Source of the DNA: an uncultured Latescibacterota bacterium
GTDB lineage: Bacteria > Latescibacterota > UBA2968
NCBI GenBank assembly: GCA_958295785.1
Contig: OY282377.1
Coordinates: 5,272,896 to 5,336,895, forward strand
DNA: 64,000 nucleotides
Direction of reading: 5' to 3'
The notes beneath the pieces are model-generated. The model did no database searches. It was not told where the DNA came from and saw only the letters and a program-made list of their open reading frames with translations. A program made the translations under genes and the position numbers. The first letter of the stretch is position 1. Each line of letters opens with the position of its first letter. Shown in pieces: positions 8,699 to 16,992 of this stretch.

Positions 8699-8961
8699 TT
8701 AATCCTCAATAGTGAGCCAGTCCCAAAGCGCACGCGAGGCGTACCCAGCGTAAGTGCCATTTAGTTTGAATACCACGCCAAGCGCGTCTTCGATTCGCTC
8801 ATCGCCTTTTATTCCAACATCAATAGCCACTTTTTCCGTGATTTCGTCGCTACGCACCAAAAAAACGTGTTGTTGAGCGCGTAGTGTTGCGGGTACTGCG
8901 CCTCAATTCGTTTGGACACCTCGGCATTCGCCTCGCTCAATACAATTGCGTGAATAGACAT
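8699..8961 (-). pseudogene. Small gene broken (or shifted) at a 7-T run
   Basis: An ATG at 8961 with AGGAGA upstream opens a frame beginning MSIHAIVLSEANAEVSKRIE. At a run of seven T (coding strand) the frame passes into a short nonsense tail. Adding one T would restore a continuous ~85-aa protein ending in YAGYASRALWDWLTIED, whose stop lies 3 nt before the next gene. Both halves look coding. Either the homopolymer is a sequencing slip, or the gene is damaged, or expression needs slippage. The family is not recognised. Confidence 0.6.
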
Positions 8962-9044
8962 AAAATGCGTCTCCTAGGTAAAGGATCAACTCAATCGCTG
9001 ACAGTTTCATGTAAAGGTTGAGTGGTTTCGACTTCGGCGCAGTG

Positions 9045-10103
9045 TCATGTCTTCTCTCGTTTTTTCATTCGATCTCGCGCTTTGCGAGAAATTCGATTCC
9101 ATATTCCCGTGAACCCCATCGCCTTTTTTACGGCAGAGAGCGTTTCGTTCGCAAGGGCTTGTGTTTTGAGCGTGCCTTCGTAAATCACCTGTTCGACATA
9201 TCCCGACTGCGCTGCAAAATGCGCGCGGCGTTCGCGGATCGGGGCGAGAAACTCGTTGAGCGCGCACGCCAATTTGTCTTTGACCTCCACATCGCCCACG
9301 CGGCCCTTGCGATAGCGGGCTTTGAGATCGCCGACCTCATCGACATCGGGATTAAACGCATCGTGATACGCAAACACGGGATTGCCTTCCACCGTGCCCG
9401 GAATATCGGCGCGAATGCGTTTGGGATCGGTGTACATCCCGCGCACTTTTCTTTGCACGGTCTTTTTATCGTCAGACAAAAAGACCGCATTGCCCAGGCT
9501 CTTGCTCATCTTTGCCTGCCCGTCTGTGCCCACCAACGAGGGCACATCGCCGATGAGGGGTTTGGGAATGGGAAACACATCGCCGTAGTAGTGATTGAAG
9601 CGCCGCGCAATTTCTCGCGTGACTTCGACGTGCGCCTCATTGTCCTTACCCACCGGCACGACATGCGCGCGGGGCATCAAAATGTCCGCGCTTTGAAGCA
9701 CGGGATAGCCAATCAGGCCAAACGGAATGGCCTCATCGGTCATATTCGCCGCACGCGCCATCTCTTTCACGCTGGGCAACCGCGCCACGCGGGGCAATGT
9801 CACCAGCATTTCAAAAAACAAATTCAGCTCATAGACCGCGGGAATCGCGGACTGCAAGTAAATGGTCGATTTCTCGGGGTCGATGCCCACGGCCAAATAA
9901 TCCAAAACCATCTCGTGGATATTTTCCCGCAACGCATCGACGTATTCTTTTTGCGGTTGCGTGGTCAAGGTGTGCAAATCGGCCACCAAAAAATAGCACT
10001 CGTACTCGTCTTGCAGGGCCACGCGGTTTTTCAAGGACCCCACATAGTGCCCCAAATGCAGCCGCCCCGTGGGCCGATCACCGGTTAAAATCCGTTTTTT
10101 CAT
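9045..10103 (-). CDS. trpS: Tryptophanyl-tRNA synthetase
   Basis: Class I synthetase charging tRNA-Trp. [10 protein letters not shown] (residues ~13-22) is the HIGH motif and KMSKS lies at ~199-203. [13 protein letters not shown] and [12 protein letters not shown] form the Trp/ATP pocket, typical of bacterial TrpS. 352 aa with a Lys/Arg-rich tail is slightly longer than usual. It starts 6 nt after the HNH-nuclease gene ends, so the two are probably cotranscribed. Confidence 0.95.
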   Translation of the reverse strand: MKKRILTGDRPTGRLHLGHYVGSLKNRVALQDEYECYFLVADLHTLTTQPQKEYVDALRENIHEMVLDYLAVGIDPEKSTIYLQSAIPAVYELNLFFEMLVTLPRVARLPSVKEMARAANMTDEAIPFGLIGYPVLQSADILMPRAHVVPVGKDNEAHVEVTREIARRFNHYYGDVFPIPKPLIGDVPSLVGTDGQAKMSKSLGNAVFLSDDKKTVQRKVRGMYTDPKRIRADIPGTVEGNPVFAYHDAFNPDVDEVGDLKARYRKGRVGDVEVKDKLACALNEFLAPIRERRAHFAAQSGYVEQVIYEGTLKTQALANETLSAVKKAMGFTGIWNRISRKARDRMKKREKT

Positions 10104-10109
10104 ATCTGC

Positions 10110-10640
10110 CTAATCGTCCATAAAAAGATAGGGCCGCCAGCGGCGGTCGGGCACGCCGATGTGATGGCGAATAAAGGTCACGCGATTGGGCGACTGCGGC
10201 TTTCGCAACAGCGCCAAACCGGTTTCAGCGGGCGTGCGGTCGCCTTTGCGGTTGTTGCACCGGTGACACGCACACACCAGATTGTCCCATGTATCGCGGC
10301 CATTGTGGGAGCGCGGGATGACGTGGTCAATGGTAAATGGCCCGCGCCGAACACCGCAGTACTGACACTGAAACCCATCGCGTTTTAAGATGTTGCGCTT
10401 GGTCAACGCGAGCGGTTTGGGCGGCACGCGCACATATACCGCCAAGCGCACCACGCTCGGCACGGGAAAAGAATCGCGCACCGTGCGGATACGCAAATCG
10501 AGCTCTTCAACGACCTCGGCGCGGCCTCGAAAAATCAGCACAATGGCCCTGCGTACAGAACACACATGCAGCGGTTCGTAACTCTGATTGAGCACCAGCA
10601 CGGACTGATTGAGGATTGTGGGCATTGTCACTTGCATCAT
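10110..10640 (-). CDS. HNH endonuclease
   Basis: 176 aa. The N-terminal half (LNQSYEPLHVCSVRRAIVLI..RGRAEVVEE) is the conserved lead of a widespread chromosomal HNH family. The HNH core is CQYCG (~92-96), IDHVIPRS with the catalytic His, the WDNLV Asn, and CHRCNNRKGD closing the zinc site. Its role in the cell is not established; it is often next to housekeeping genes, as here beside trpS. A good promoter lies at 10752-10780. Confidence 0.85.
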   Translation of the reverse strand: MMQVTMPTILNQSVLVLNQSYEPLHVCSVRRAIVLIFRGRAEVVEELDLRIRTVRDSFPVPSVVRLAVYVRVPPKPLALTKRNILKRDGFQCQYCGVRRGPFTIDHVIPRSHNGRDTWDNLVCACHRCNNRKGDRTPAETGLALLRKPQSPNRVTFIRHHIGVPDRRWRPYLFMDD

Positions 10641-10751
10641 AAGTGTCTCGCAAATTGCGGTCAGTGGTCAACAAAACGAGCTCTTCGGGAGGGGAGACAG
10701 GGCTGATAGCCGACAGCCCAAAGCCCATCCCTCACTGGACCAAATCTCTAT

Positions 10752-10780
10752 GATATATCGCATTGACCACGGGGTGTCAA
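10752..10780 (-). promoter_or_regulatory. Sigma-70-like promoter for the HNH-trpS pair
   Basis: On the minus strand TTGACA, a 17-base spacer and TATATC are read, about 110 nt before the HNH start. The -35 is perfect; the -10 matches four of six consensus bases. Confidence 0.6.
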
Positions 10781-10857
10781 GACTTAATTCACTGATATTG
10801 TTGAAGTTTGGCGTGCGTGCCAATGCAAAATGGGATGGGGCATTGGGTCACTGCATC

Positions 10858-12057
10858 TCAAATTTTCGCCGAACTTTGCGGAGAAACATCCGCCAATCTC
10901 AGCGGCTTGCGATGCACTGTTGCGGTGAACAAGCAGCCATCGCGGTCATCGACAAAATCGATCTGCGGCCATACTTCTAAGGCGCGCTTGATGCCCGAGC
11001 CGAGTCCGTGATAGGGTAGCAACCCCTTGGCCACATAAGAAATGAGAATCGGGTTGCGAATATTGGAATTGCCGGTGCGAATTTTCTCCACGGTCAAGTT
11101 ATTGGGCAAATGGCCCGGACTGATAATCTCAATGCGGTTGTCAAAAATGAACAGGCGAATTGGCGCACTCACTAAATAGTCTCGATGCACCAGCGCGTTG
11201 ACCAGCAACTCCTCGAACACGCTTGGCGGGATTTCCGGCACCCCCGGCGCATTGACGCCGCGTCCGGCCTGTACCTTGTGCAGGTTGCGCATCACAAAGG
11301 CCAAGGCATCATCAAAGCTCTTGGGCAATGGCCCGTCGAAAACCTCTGTATCGACATAGTCTGTCGCGTGAATCTCGTTGCCGGGATAGCGGATGGCCTT
11401 TACGACAAATTGCGGCGCGATCCACTCTGGCCGTTCGGCGAACAGCAGGACGCCCGCCAAGTTTAGATGTCCATCCTCGGTGGCGAGATTCATGTTCTGG
11501 AGCAGTCGAGTCATTTCTCCAGCGGAGTCTGGGTATTCCCAATTATAGACATCGCGCAGAAAATCGCGAAAGCGCAATTTGTCCAGTTTGTCAATACCCG
11601 CTTTGGTGGGCAATTCATTGGCGTAAAACTGTGCAGAAAATTGGAACAACCGCCGCAGTTCTTCCTTGGAGTTCACCCGTCGCTTGTCCGATCCGGTCTT
11701 CAGCCAGATCACGCCGTTCTTGTCGAAATAGGGTTTGTCGATCCCGTTGGGAACGGTCAGCACAATCACGAGGCGGTCATTATCCAGTGCCACATTCTCC
11801 GTCTGTACCGTCAAAGGGCTACGCACCGATTGACTCGCGGCGTTGCTGATGAGTTGGTTGATGCGAGAGACATCCTCTCTGCCAAGCCCCGGTGCAGTGC
11901 CGTCATCCGCCACGCCAATAAAAATTGTGCCGCCATTGGAATTGGCAAACGCCGCCATCTCAGCGGCCAGCGATGTGCTGTTGCGTACATTGACCTTAAA
12001 CTGCCGGGTACTGTCTTCGCCGAGGGCGATTTGGGAGAGAACGTCAAATCGGTTCAT
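10858..12057 (-). CDS. AlbA_2/Schlafen-type ATP-binding protein (RecG-like helper)
   Basis: ~399 aa. N-terminal AlbA_2 (SLFN-type) domain: EDSTRQFKVN, AAFANSNGGTIFIGVADDG and GREDVSRINQLI. C-terminal GHKL-like module: EELLVNALVHRDY, RLFIFDNRIEIISPGHLPN and GNSNIRNPIL. Proteins of this shape are annotated as transcriptional regulators or putative DNA-binding ATPases, and some occur in defence loci. It starts at 12057 inside the upstream stop (ATGA overlap), so it belongs with the DUF1828 gene. The molecular activity is not shown by the sequence. Confidence 0.8.
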   Translation of the reverse strand: MNRFDVLSQIALGEDSTRQFKVNVRNSTSLAAEMAAFANSNGGTIFIGVADDGTAPGLGREDVSRINQLISNAASQSVRSPLTVQTENVALDNDRLVIVLTVPNGIDKPYFDKNGVIWLKTGSDKRRVNSKEELRRLFQFSAQFYANELPTKAGIDKLDKLRFRDFLRDVYNWEYPDSAGEMTRLLQNMNLATEDGHLNLAGVLLFAERPEWIAPQFVVKAIRYPGNEIHATDYVDTEVFDGPLPKSFDDALAFVMRNLHKVQAGRGVNAPGVPEIPPSVFEELLVNALVHRDYLVSAPIRLFIFDNRIEIISPGHLPNNLTVEKIRTGNSNIRNPILISYVAKGLLPYHGLGSGIKRALEVWPQIDFVDDRDGCLFTATVHRKPLRLADVSPQSSAKI

Positions 12058-12824
12058 GCCGCTAATAATTCCCTGGATTCTTCTCGTTGTGACCAAGGCA
12101 CGGGTTTGATATCCCAATTTTTCAACGTCCCAATCGTCGATAGCGGGACATTGGTATTGCTATCGTTTAGAAAGGCAAACAGCATGGCATCGGGCGACCT
12201 CATTTCCCTCGTATCCAGCCATTTGACCACCAGTGCGTCCGCCGAATTTTTCTGAGGATTTGCCACGGCTTGCACAATGCGCTCTGGCTGTGTGCGAGAC
12301 TTGGGTATGAGAAAATTAAACATGTAATCGCAACCACTCTTGCCTGTGAACTTGATATTCGGCGTATAACGAATATCCGAACACTCCAACCAGTCCGTTA
12401 CATCCTCCAAAAAAAGACCAGCGACATAAGGGGAGGCGAGAAAAAAAAGGTCGTTTACCGACAGCATGGCTTGGATAATATTGTGTTTTTTTAATGAAAA
12501 ATTTTCCGGCGTGGTGTGGACAGTCAATTGATCGCCCTCCATCTGCACGCCAAATCCCGCCAGCGTTGTCTTTAACAATTTTCGACGTTTCGGCGTATCG
12601 AGAGGGCAACCCGAGTTGATGAGATCATCGATGATATAACCATCATCCGTGAGAATAAATCCATTGCCTTCCCTACACGCATAGATCTGCAAGCAGTCGT
12701 TATGGCGATCCAGATACGGCGTCGTGATCTCGACCCAGGCCGTACCGATCTCCTTGAGAATGGTTTTATCCCTCAGCCAGCGCGTGTATTCATTGACCAG
12801 CTTGTCGATTTCTCGGATCATCAT
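12054..12824 (-). CDS. DUF1828/DUF1829 domain protein
   Basis: 256 aa. The N-terminal part matches my memory of DUF1828: WVEITTPYLDRHNDCLQIY, GFILTDDGYIIDDLINSG and KLLKTTLAGFGVQ. The C-terminal part matches DUF1829: SGCDYMFNFLIPKS, VKWLDTRE and FAFLNDSN. The family has no proven function; the fold is thought to be mixed alpha/beta. It overlaps its neighbours by ATGA at both ends, making a compact three-gene unit (12821-13258, this gene, 10858-12057). Confidence 0.7.
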   Translation of the reverse strand: MMIREIDKLVNEYTRWLRDKTILKEIGTAWVEITTPYLDRHNDCLQIYACREGNGFILTDDGYIIDDLINSGCPLDTPKRRKLLKTTLAGFGVQMEGDQLTVHTTPENFSLKKHNIIQAMLSVNDLFFLASPYVAGLFLEDVTDWLECSDIRYTPNIKFTGKSGCDYMFNFLIPKSRTQPERIVQAVANPQKNSADALVVKWLDTREMRSPDAMLFAFLNDSNTNVPLSTIGTLKNWDIKPVPWSQREESRELLAA

Positions 12825-13258
12825 GTGAACAACCCCGGCTGAATGGGTGGCTTAGTGACCACCTGGCAATAATCCATAAAGTCCGTTAAGGTCTGCCACG
12901 CATCCCGATAATTTTTGAAGTTATTGGGCAAAGGTATCGCCCATTTGTCATCCCATCCTTCCCGATAAATATGTAGGTGTGGGCAGGGAATTGCTTTCCC
13001 ATCTGGCTTGCGGTGCATTGGGCCACCAATATCGACACGCGCCAAAATCACGACTCGTCGCGCTCGCGTTTGGAACGTATTCTTTCGCAGTGCAATGCGG
13101 CCCCGGGTGATGTCCAAGCTAAATTCTTCGCGGCGATCATTGGAATACAAAGGGATTCGCAACGCGCCACCCAAACCGGGAAAGGAAAATTGCTCGTTTC
13201 CCATGTAATGCTTGTCGAGTTTTAAGAGGGAATCGGCTTCCCGTTGTGTCAGATTCAT
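12821..13258 (-). CDS. DUF6978-like small protein
   Basis: 145 aa from the ATG at 13258. It opens MNLTQREADSLLKLDKHYMG and ends with HLHIYREGWDDKWAIPLP and a DFMDYCQV tail. This resembles the DUF6978 family, which I recall next to DUF1828 proteins; the assignment is from memory. The frame extends to 13294, but that would overlap gcvH. The stop overlaps the DUF1828 start by 4 nt. Confidence 0.55.
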   Translation of the reverse strand: MNLTQREADSLLKLDKHYMGNEQFSFPGLGGALRIPLYSNDRREEFSLDITRGRIALRKNTFQTRARRVVILARVDIGGPMHRKPDGKAIPCPHLHIYREGWDDKWAIPLPNNFKNYRDAWQTLTDFMDYCQVVTKPPIQPGLFT

Positions 13259-13274
13259 TGGGGTCACTTTCTCA

Positions 13275-13655
13275 TTAATCGAGAAGTCCGGCATAAGCAG
13301 GGGCGTCCATCAGGGCATCTGTTTCGGAGGGGTCTGACAGGCGCACTTGAATGATCCACCCATTTTCATAGGGTTCGGCATTGACCAGAGCCGCATCGTC
13401 TGTCAACTCCACATTGACGTCGATCACCTCGCCCGAGACTGGGGCGATGAGATCGGACACGGTCTTGACCGCTTCAATCGTGCCGTAGGGTTCGCCTTGC
13501 ACAACCCAATCGCCGACTTCGGGCAATTCCAAAAACACGATATCGCCCAATTCTCCTTGAGCGTAATCCGTAATCCCGCAGGTGCCCACATCGCCCTCGA
13601 TCCGAACCCAATCGTGATCGCTGTTATAGTACAGATCTTCCGGTATATTTGCCAT
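13275..13655 (-). CDS. gcvH: Glycine cleavage system H protein
   Basis: 126-aa lipoyl carrier that shuttles the aminomethyl group between the P, T and L proteins. The lipoylated lysine is in GTIEAVKTVSDL (K64); GITDYAQGELGDIVFLELPE is the family signature. No gcvT or gcvP is near; gcvH instead follows accB-accC, a pairing of lipoyl and biotin carriers that may reflect lipoate supply rather than glycine catabolism. Confidence 0.93.
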   Translation of the reverse strand: MANIPEDLYYNSDHDWVRIEGDVGTCGITDYAQGELGDIVFLELPEVGDWVVQGEPYGTIEAVKTVSDLIAPVSGEVIDVNVELTDDAALVNAEPYENGWIIQVRLSDPSETDALMDAPAYAGLLD

Positions 13656-13682
13656 CTCTGGCTCCTTTGAATGGCCTGCAAC

Positions 13683-15101
13683 TCATCCCCCGTACCCCAA
13701 CTTGTTCACAAATTCCGTCGTGGTTCGGCCCGTTCTAAAATCCTCGTGTTGCAAGGCGTGCAAGTGAAACGGAATGGTCGTGGGCACGCCTTCGATCACA
13801 AACTCGTCAAGTGCGCGCACCACCCGGGCAATGGCCTCGTCGCGCGTGTCGCCATAGCCGATGAGCTTGGCTAAGAGGGAATCGTACTGCGGGGGCACGG
13901 TATATCCCGTATAGACGTGTGAATCCACGCGAATGCCCGGCCCGCCCGGCATGTGAAAAGAAGTCACCGTGCCGGGCGATGGCCTGAAATGGTGTTCGGG
14001 ATCTTCGGCATTGATGCGGCACTCTATCGCGTGTCCCTTGAACGCGAACAGGTCTGGTGCGGGTGGCAAGGACGCGCCGGCGGCAATGCGAATCTGCCAC
14101 TTGACGATATCCAGGTCCGTCACCATCTCGGTCACGGGATGCTCGACTTGGATGCGCGTGTTCATCTCCAAAAAGTAAAACTCGCCAGAAGCGTTGAGCA
14201 AAAACTCTATCGTGCCCGCGCTGGCGTATCCGACCGCAGACGCGCCTTTGAGGGCTGCCTGCCCCATGCGCGTGCGCAATACATCATCGACCACAGGCGA
14301 AGGCGATTCTTCAATGAGCTTTTGATGCCGGCGCTGCACCGAACACTCGCGTTCTCCCAAATGCACAATGCGGCCCGACAAATCGCCCAACACTTGAATC
14401 TCGACATGCCGAGGTTGCAAAATTTCTTTTTCCAAATAGAGCGCGCCGGACGTAAAGGCGGCCCGCGCTTCGGCCCGCGCCATTTGCCAGGCGCGTTCCA
14501 ACTCGCCCTCTGAAAACACGGTTCGCATTCCGCGACCCCCGCCGCCTGCAACGGCCTTTAGACGCACCGGATACCCCATGCGGCGCGCTGCTTGTTGGGC
14601 GTCGGCATAGCTTTCCAAAACCCCCGTGCCCGGCGCGACCGGCACCCCGGCCTGTTGCATGGTCTCGCGCGCGATGGCCTTGTCGCCCATTTTGCGGATG
14701 GCCTCGGCAGACGGGCCGATAAACGCGACCCCGCATGTGCCGCAAATTTCGGCGAACTCGGCATTTTCGGCCAAGGGGCCATACCCCGGATGAATCGCGT
14801 CGGCATTGGTCACTTCAGCTGCGCTCAAAATGCGCGGGATGTTGCGATAGCTCTGATCGCCCGGGGGCGGGCCGATGCACACGTCTTCATCGGCCACCCC
14901 GACGTGCAGGGAATTGCTGTCGGCCTCAGAGTAAATGGCGACCGTCTGCACCCCCAACTCTTTGCAGGCGCGGATAATCCGCAGGGCGATCTCGCCTCGG
15001 TCCGCGATGAGAACTTTTTCAAACAAGGGTGTGATCTCGAAAATGGGAAGGTCAACAGGCAAACCAAAGGGCGCGCAGGGGACCGAGACGCGAATGGGCA
15101 T
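13683..15101 (-). CDS. accC: Biotin carboxylase (acetyl-CoA carboxylase subunit)
   Basis: Carboxylates biotin on AccB using ATP and bicarbonate. The N-lobe [20 protein letters not shown] is followed by [14 protein letters not shown], the ATP-grasp loop AGGGGRGMR, and [20 protein letters not shown] with the catalytic Glu/Arg. A C-terminal domain (ECRINAEDP) ends the protein. Two positions depart from the usual sequence: ADRGE for ANRGE, and GYGPL for GYGFL. The ATG at 15101 adds ~25 residues before the normal start; a TTG at residue 26 (LFEKVLIA) may be the true one. Directly downstream of accB. Confidence 0.92.
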   Translation of the reverse strand: MPIRVSVPCAPFGLPVDLPIFEITPLFEKVLIADRGEIALRIIRACKELGVQTVAIYSEADSNSLHVGVADEDVCIGPPPGDQSYRNIPRILSAAEVTNADAIHPGYGPLAENAEFAEICGTCGVAFIGPSAEAIRKMGDKAIARETMQQAGVPVAPGTGVLESYADAQQAARRMGYPVRLKAVAGGGGRGMRTVFSEGELERAWQMARAEARAAFTSGALYLEKEILQPRHVEIQVLGDLSGRIVHLGERECSVQRRHQKLIEESPSPVVDDVLRTRMGQAALKGASAVGYASAGTIEFLLNASGEFYFLEMNTRIQVEHPVTEMVTDLDIVKWQIRIAAGASLPPAPDLFAFKGHAIECRINAEDPEHHFRPSPGTVTSFHMPGGPGIRVDSHVYTGYTVPPQYDSLLAKLIGYGDTRDEAIARVVRALDEFVIEGVPTTIPFHLHALQHEDFRTGRTTTEFVNKLGYGG

Positions 15102-15111
15102 CCCCGACTGG

Positions 15112-15567
15112 CTATGGTTGTGGCTCGATCAAAAACAGGGGGGTATTGTATTCCACGGGCGAGGCATTATCAACCAGCACGCGCACCACCCGGCCATCCA
15201 CATCGCTCTCGATTTCATTCATGATTTTCATGGCTTCGATGATGCACAAGGTCTGCCCGCGCGTCACCTCGTCGCCTTCTGTGACATAGGGCGGCGCGTC
15301 CGGGCTTGGCGATTGGTAAAACATCCCCACCATCGGCGACCGCAAGGTGTGGTACCGGCCATCGTCTTCTGCCTGCGGCTCTCGTGCTTCGGCAGGGGCC
15401 GGCGCGGCCAGCGTTTGCACGATGGGGACCTGCTCGGTTGCACGCACCACGCGAATGCGCCCGCGCCCGAAGAACTTGCGCTCGATTTCGACTTCCTGCA
15501 CGTCATCGGCCCCGATGAGGTCGATGAGTTCTTTGACCCTGGCCATCACTTGTTTGGAAATTTTCAC
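15112..15567 (-). CDS. accB: Biotin carboxyl carrier protein
   Basis: 151 aa. The N-terminal domain [19 protein letters not shown] and a Pro/Ala linker ([11 protein letters not shown]) lead to the biotinyl domain. [10 protein letters not shown] carries the biotinylated K114. It is followed 10 nt later by accC, the standard accBC operon. Confidence 0.95.
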   Translation of the reverse strand: MKISKQVMARVKELIDLIGADDVQEVEIERKFFGRGRIRVVRATEQVPIVQTLAAPAPAEAREPQAEDDGRYHTLRSPMVGMFYQSPSPDAPPYVTEGDEVTRGQTLCIIEAMKIMNEIESDVDGRVVRVLVDNASPVEYNTPLFLIEPQP

Positions 15568-15687
15568 GCGCGCTCCTTAAGTAACTTATTGTATCGCAAA
15601 ATGTACTGTCCCAATTTTTGGCTGAACCGATCTGGACTCCGGCGTTGGCTATGCCTGTGCTTGCGCCGGCGTGACAATGGGAAGGTC

Positions 15688-16245
15688 CTAAACCCGCTCC
15701 ACATAAGACTGCGTGCGCGTATCAATTTTCAGCACATCGCCAATCTCGACAAACAGCGGGACTTGTACTGTGGCACCGGTCTCGACGCGTGCGGGCTTTG
15801 TGCCGCCTGTGGCCGTATCTCCGCGCAGCCCGGGATCGGTTTGATCGACTTTCAACGCCACAAAAATGGGCAGTTCCACGCCCAAGGCATTGCCCTCGGC
15901 GACGAGCACCTCGACCATCTCGCTTTCCTTCAACAATTTTTGCACGTCGCCCACCGTCTCTCGGGGCACTTCGTACTGCTCGTAGGTGCGGGTATCCATA
16001 AAAATGTAAAACGAATCCTGTTTGTACAAATATTGACTCTTTCGCTTTTCCAAGCGCACATCATCTACCTTGTCGCCGGACCGAAACGTCTTGTCGATCA
16101 CCGCGCCAGACTGCACGCTCTTGAGCTTGGTACGCACGACCGCAGCCCCCTTGCCGGGCTTGAAATGCTCGAACTCGGTCATAAAAAAAAGCTGCCCATT
16201 CAGGCGAATCACCATGCCCGTGCGAAAATCAGAAGTGGAAACCAT
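15688..16245 (-). CDS. efp: Elongation factor P
   Basis: Rescues ribosomes stalled at polyproline. 185 aa in three OB domains. The first-domain loop FKPGKGAAVVR carries the modifiable lysine (K32). SQYLYKQDSFYIFMDTRTYEQ and GDVLKIDTRTQSYVERV are signature ends. AAAGGA precedes the ATG. It lies upstream of accB-accC, a frequent arrangement. Confidence 0.95.
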   Translation of the reverse strand: MVSTSDFRTGMVIRLNGQLFFMTEFEHFKPGKGAAVVRTKLKSVQSGAVIDKTFRSGDKVDDVRLEKRKSQYLYKQDSFYIFMDTRTYEQYEVPRETVGDVQKLLKESEMVEVLVAEGNALGVELPIFVALKVDQTDPGLRGDTATGGTKPARVETGATVQVPLFVEIGDVLKIDTRTQSYVERV

Positions 16246-16575
16246 AGCATTGTCCTTTGTTGGTGGTTAGCAAAACAAGGTGTCGGTGGTTAGGCCCCGC
16301 CCAACCCCGCACCCCAAGTGGAGCGTGGAGAGCGGATCTACAACAAATGGGGGTAAGGTGCCATTGCCATTCCATTCGGGAACGGCGTCCTCTGCGTCAG
16401 TTGTCTGGATCGCGGATTAAACGGATTACGCGGATTGCGCGGATGACCTCCCACCCCTTCCACCTCCGCTATGTCCTTTGTACCACCTATATGCCCCAAT
16501 CCACGTCATCTGCACTATTTGTCTGGATCGCAGATTTGCGCGGATTTAGGGATTGCGCGGATTAAAAATCTCGGA
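16246..16575. other. Intergenic repeat-rich spacer
   Basis: 330 nt without a gene. It contains GTGGTTAG words, family-2 repeats (16403-16492) and a second partial copy at ~16521-16565. Confidence 0.6.
16403..16492. repeat. Dispersed repeat, family 2 (copy a)
   Basis: GTCTGGATCGCGGATTAAAC with GGATTACGCGGATTGCGCGG, then a shared tail CCACCCCTTCCACCTCCGCT to TTTGTACCACCT. The ~85-base word is repeated at 20922-21005; shorter forms occur at ~16521, 21594, 35966, 36090 and 37715. Confidence 0.8.
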
Positions 16576-16992
16576 TCAATTCAGCAGTCGGATAAAGCCT
16601 GCTTGCTCAAAGTGGCGATCAGTTGTCAAGGCGTCGGTCAATCCACGCTGTTGCATCACGACAAAGCCCGCGCAATCCACGAGGCTCCATTTTTTATCCA
16701 ATCGGTTTCCGAATAACTGCCATGCCGCCTCGTCTAAGGACAGGTCAATGTGGACAACTTCGCCCCAAATCATTGAGCGGATGGTCTGAATATAATCCAG
16801 AATATCCGATCTTGATACACGTAAGGGGCTAGTAAAGAGGGCGACTAATTCACTCAAGACATAGTTTGTCGTGACGACACGCCCGTTTTGTTGTTGCCAC
16901 TGCGTCATCAACTCGACGGCCTTCGCATGATGAGGTTCAGTAGCAACAAAAAAGCTGGCTCATCCCGACGTATCTACAAATACCTCATTCAT
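16576..16992 (-). pseudogene. PIN-domain toxin-like gene with one in-frame TGA
   Basis: Read from the ATG at 16992, the frame is MNEVFVDTSG-stop-ASFFVATEPHHAKA and then an uninterrupted 111-codon PIN domain (TTNYVLSELVAL, WSLVDCAGFVVMQQ, TTDRHFEQAGF). The catalytic acids D7 (VDTS), E (LSE) and D (SLVD, TTD) are all kept. The TGA (16960-16962) replaces the Trp usual after VDTSG. The start overlaps the stop of the restriction-modification gene by 8 nt, so it was its operon partner. A single base (TGG to TGA) separates it from an intact VapC-like RNase. It could also be a base-call error or a read-through product. Confidence 0.8.

Noticed and set aside
15101-15101. accC variant residues as evidence of loss of function
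   Set aside because: ADRGE and GYGPL are off-consensus, but all catalytic motifs are present, so I keep it as functional.
16960-16962. Stop-codon reassignment (TGA as Trp)
   Set aside because: TGA is used as a normal stop throughout the window (e.g. the ATGA-overlapped genes); only one gene would need it.
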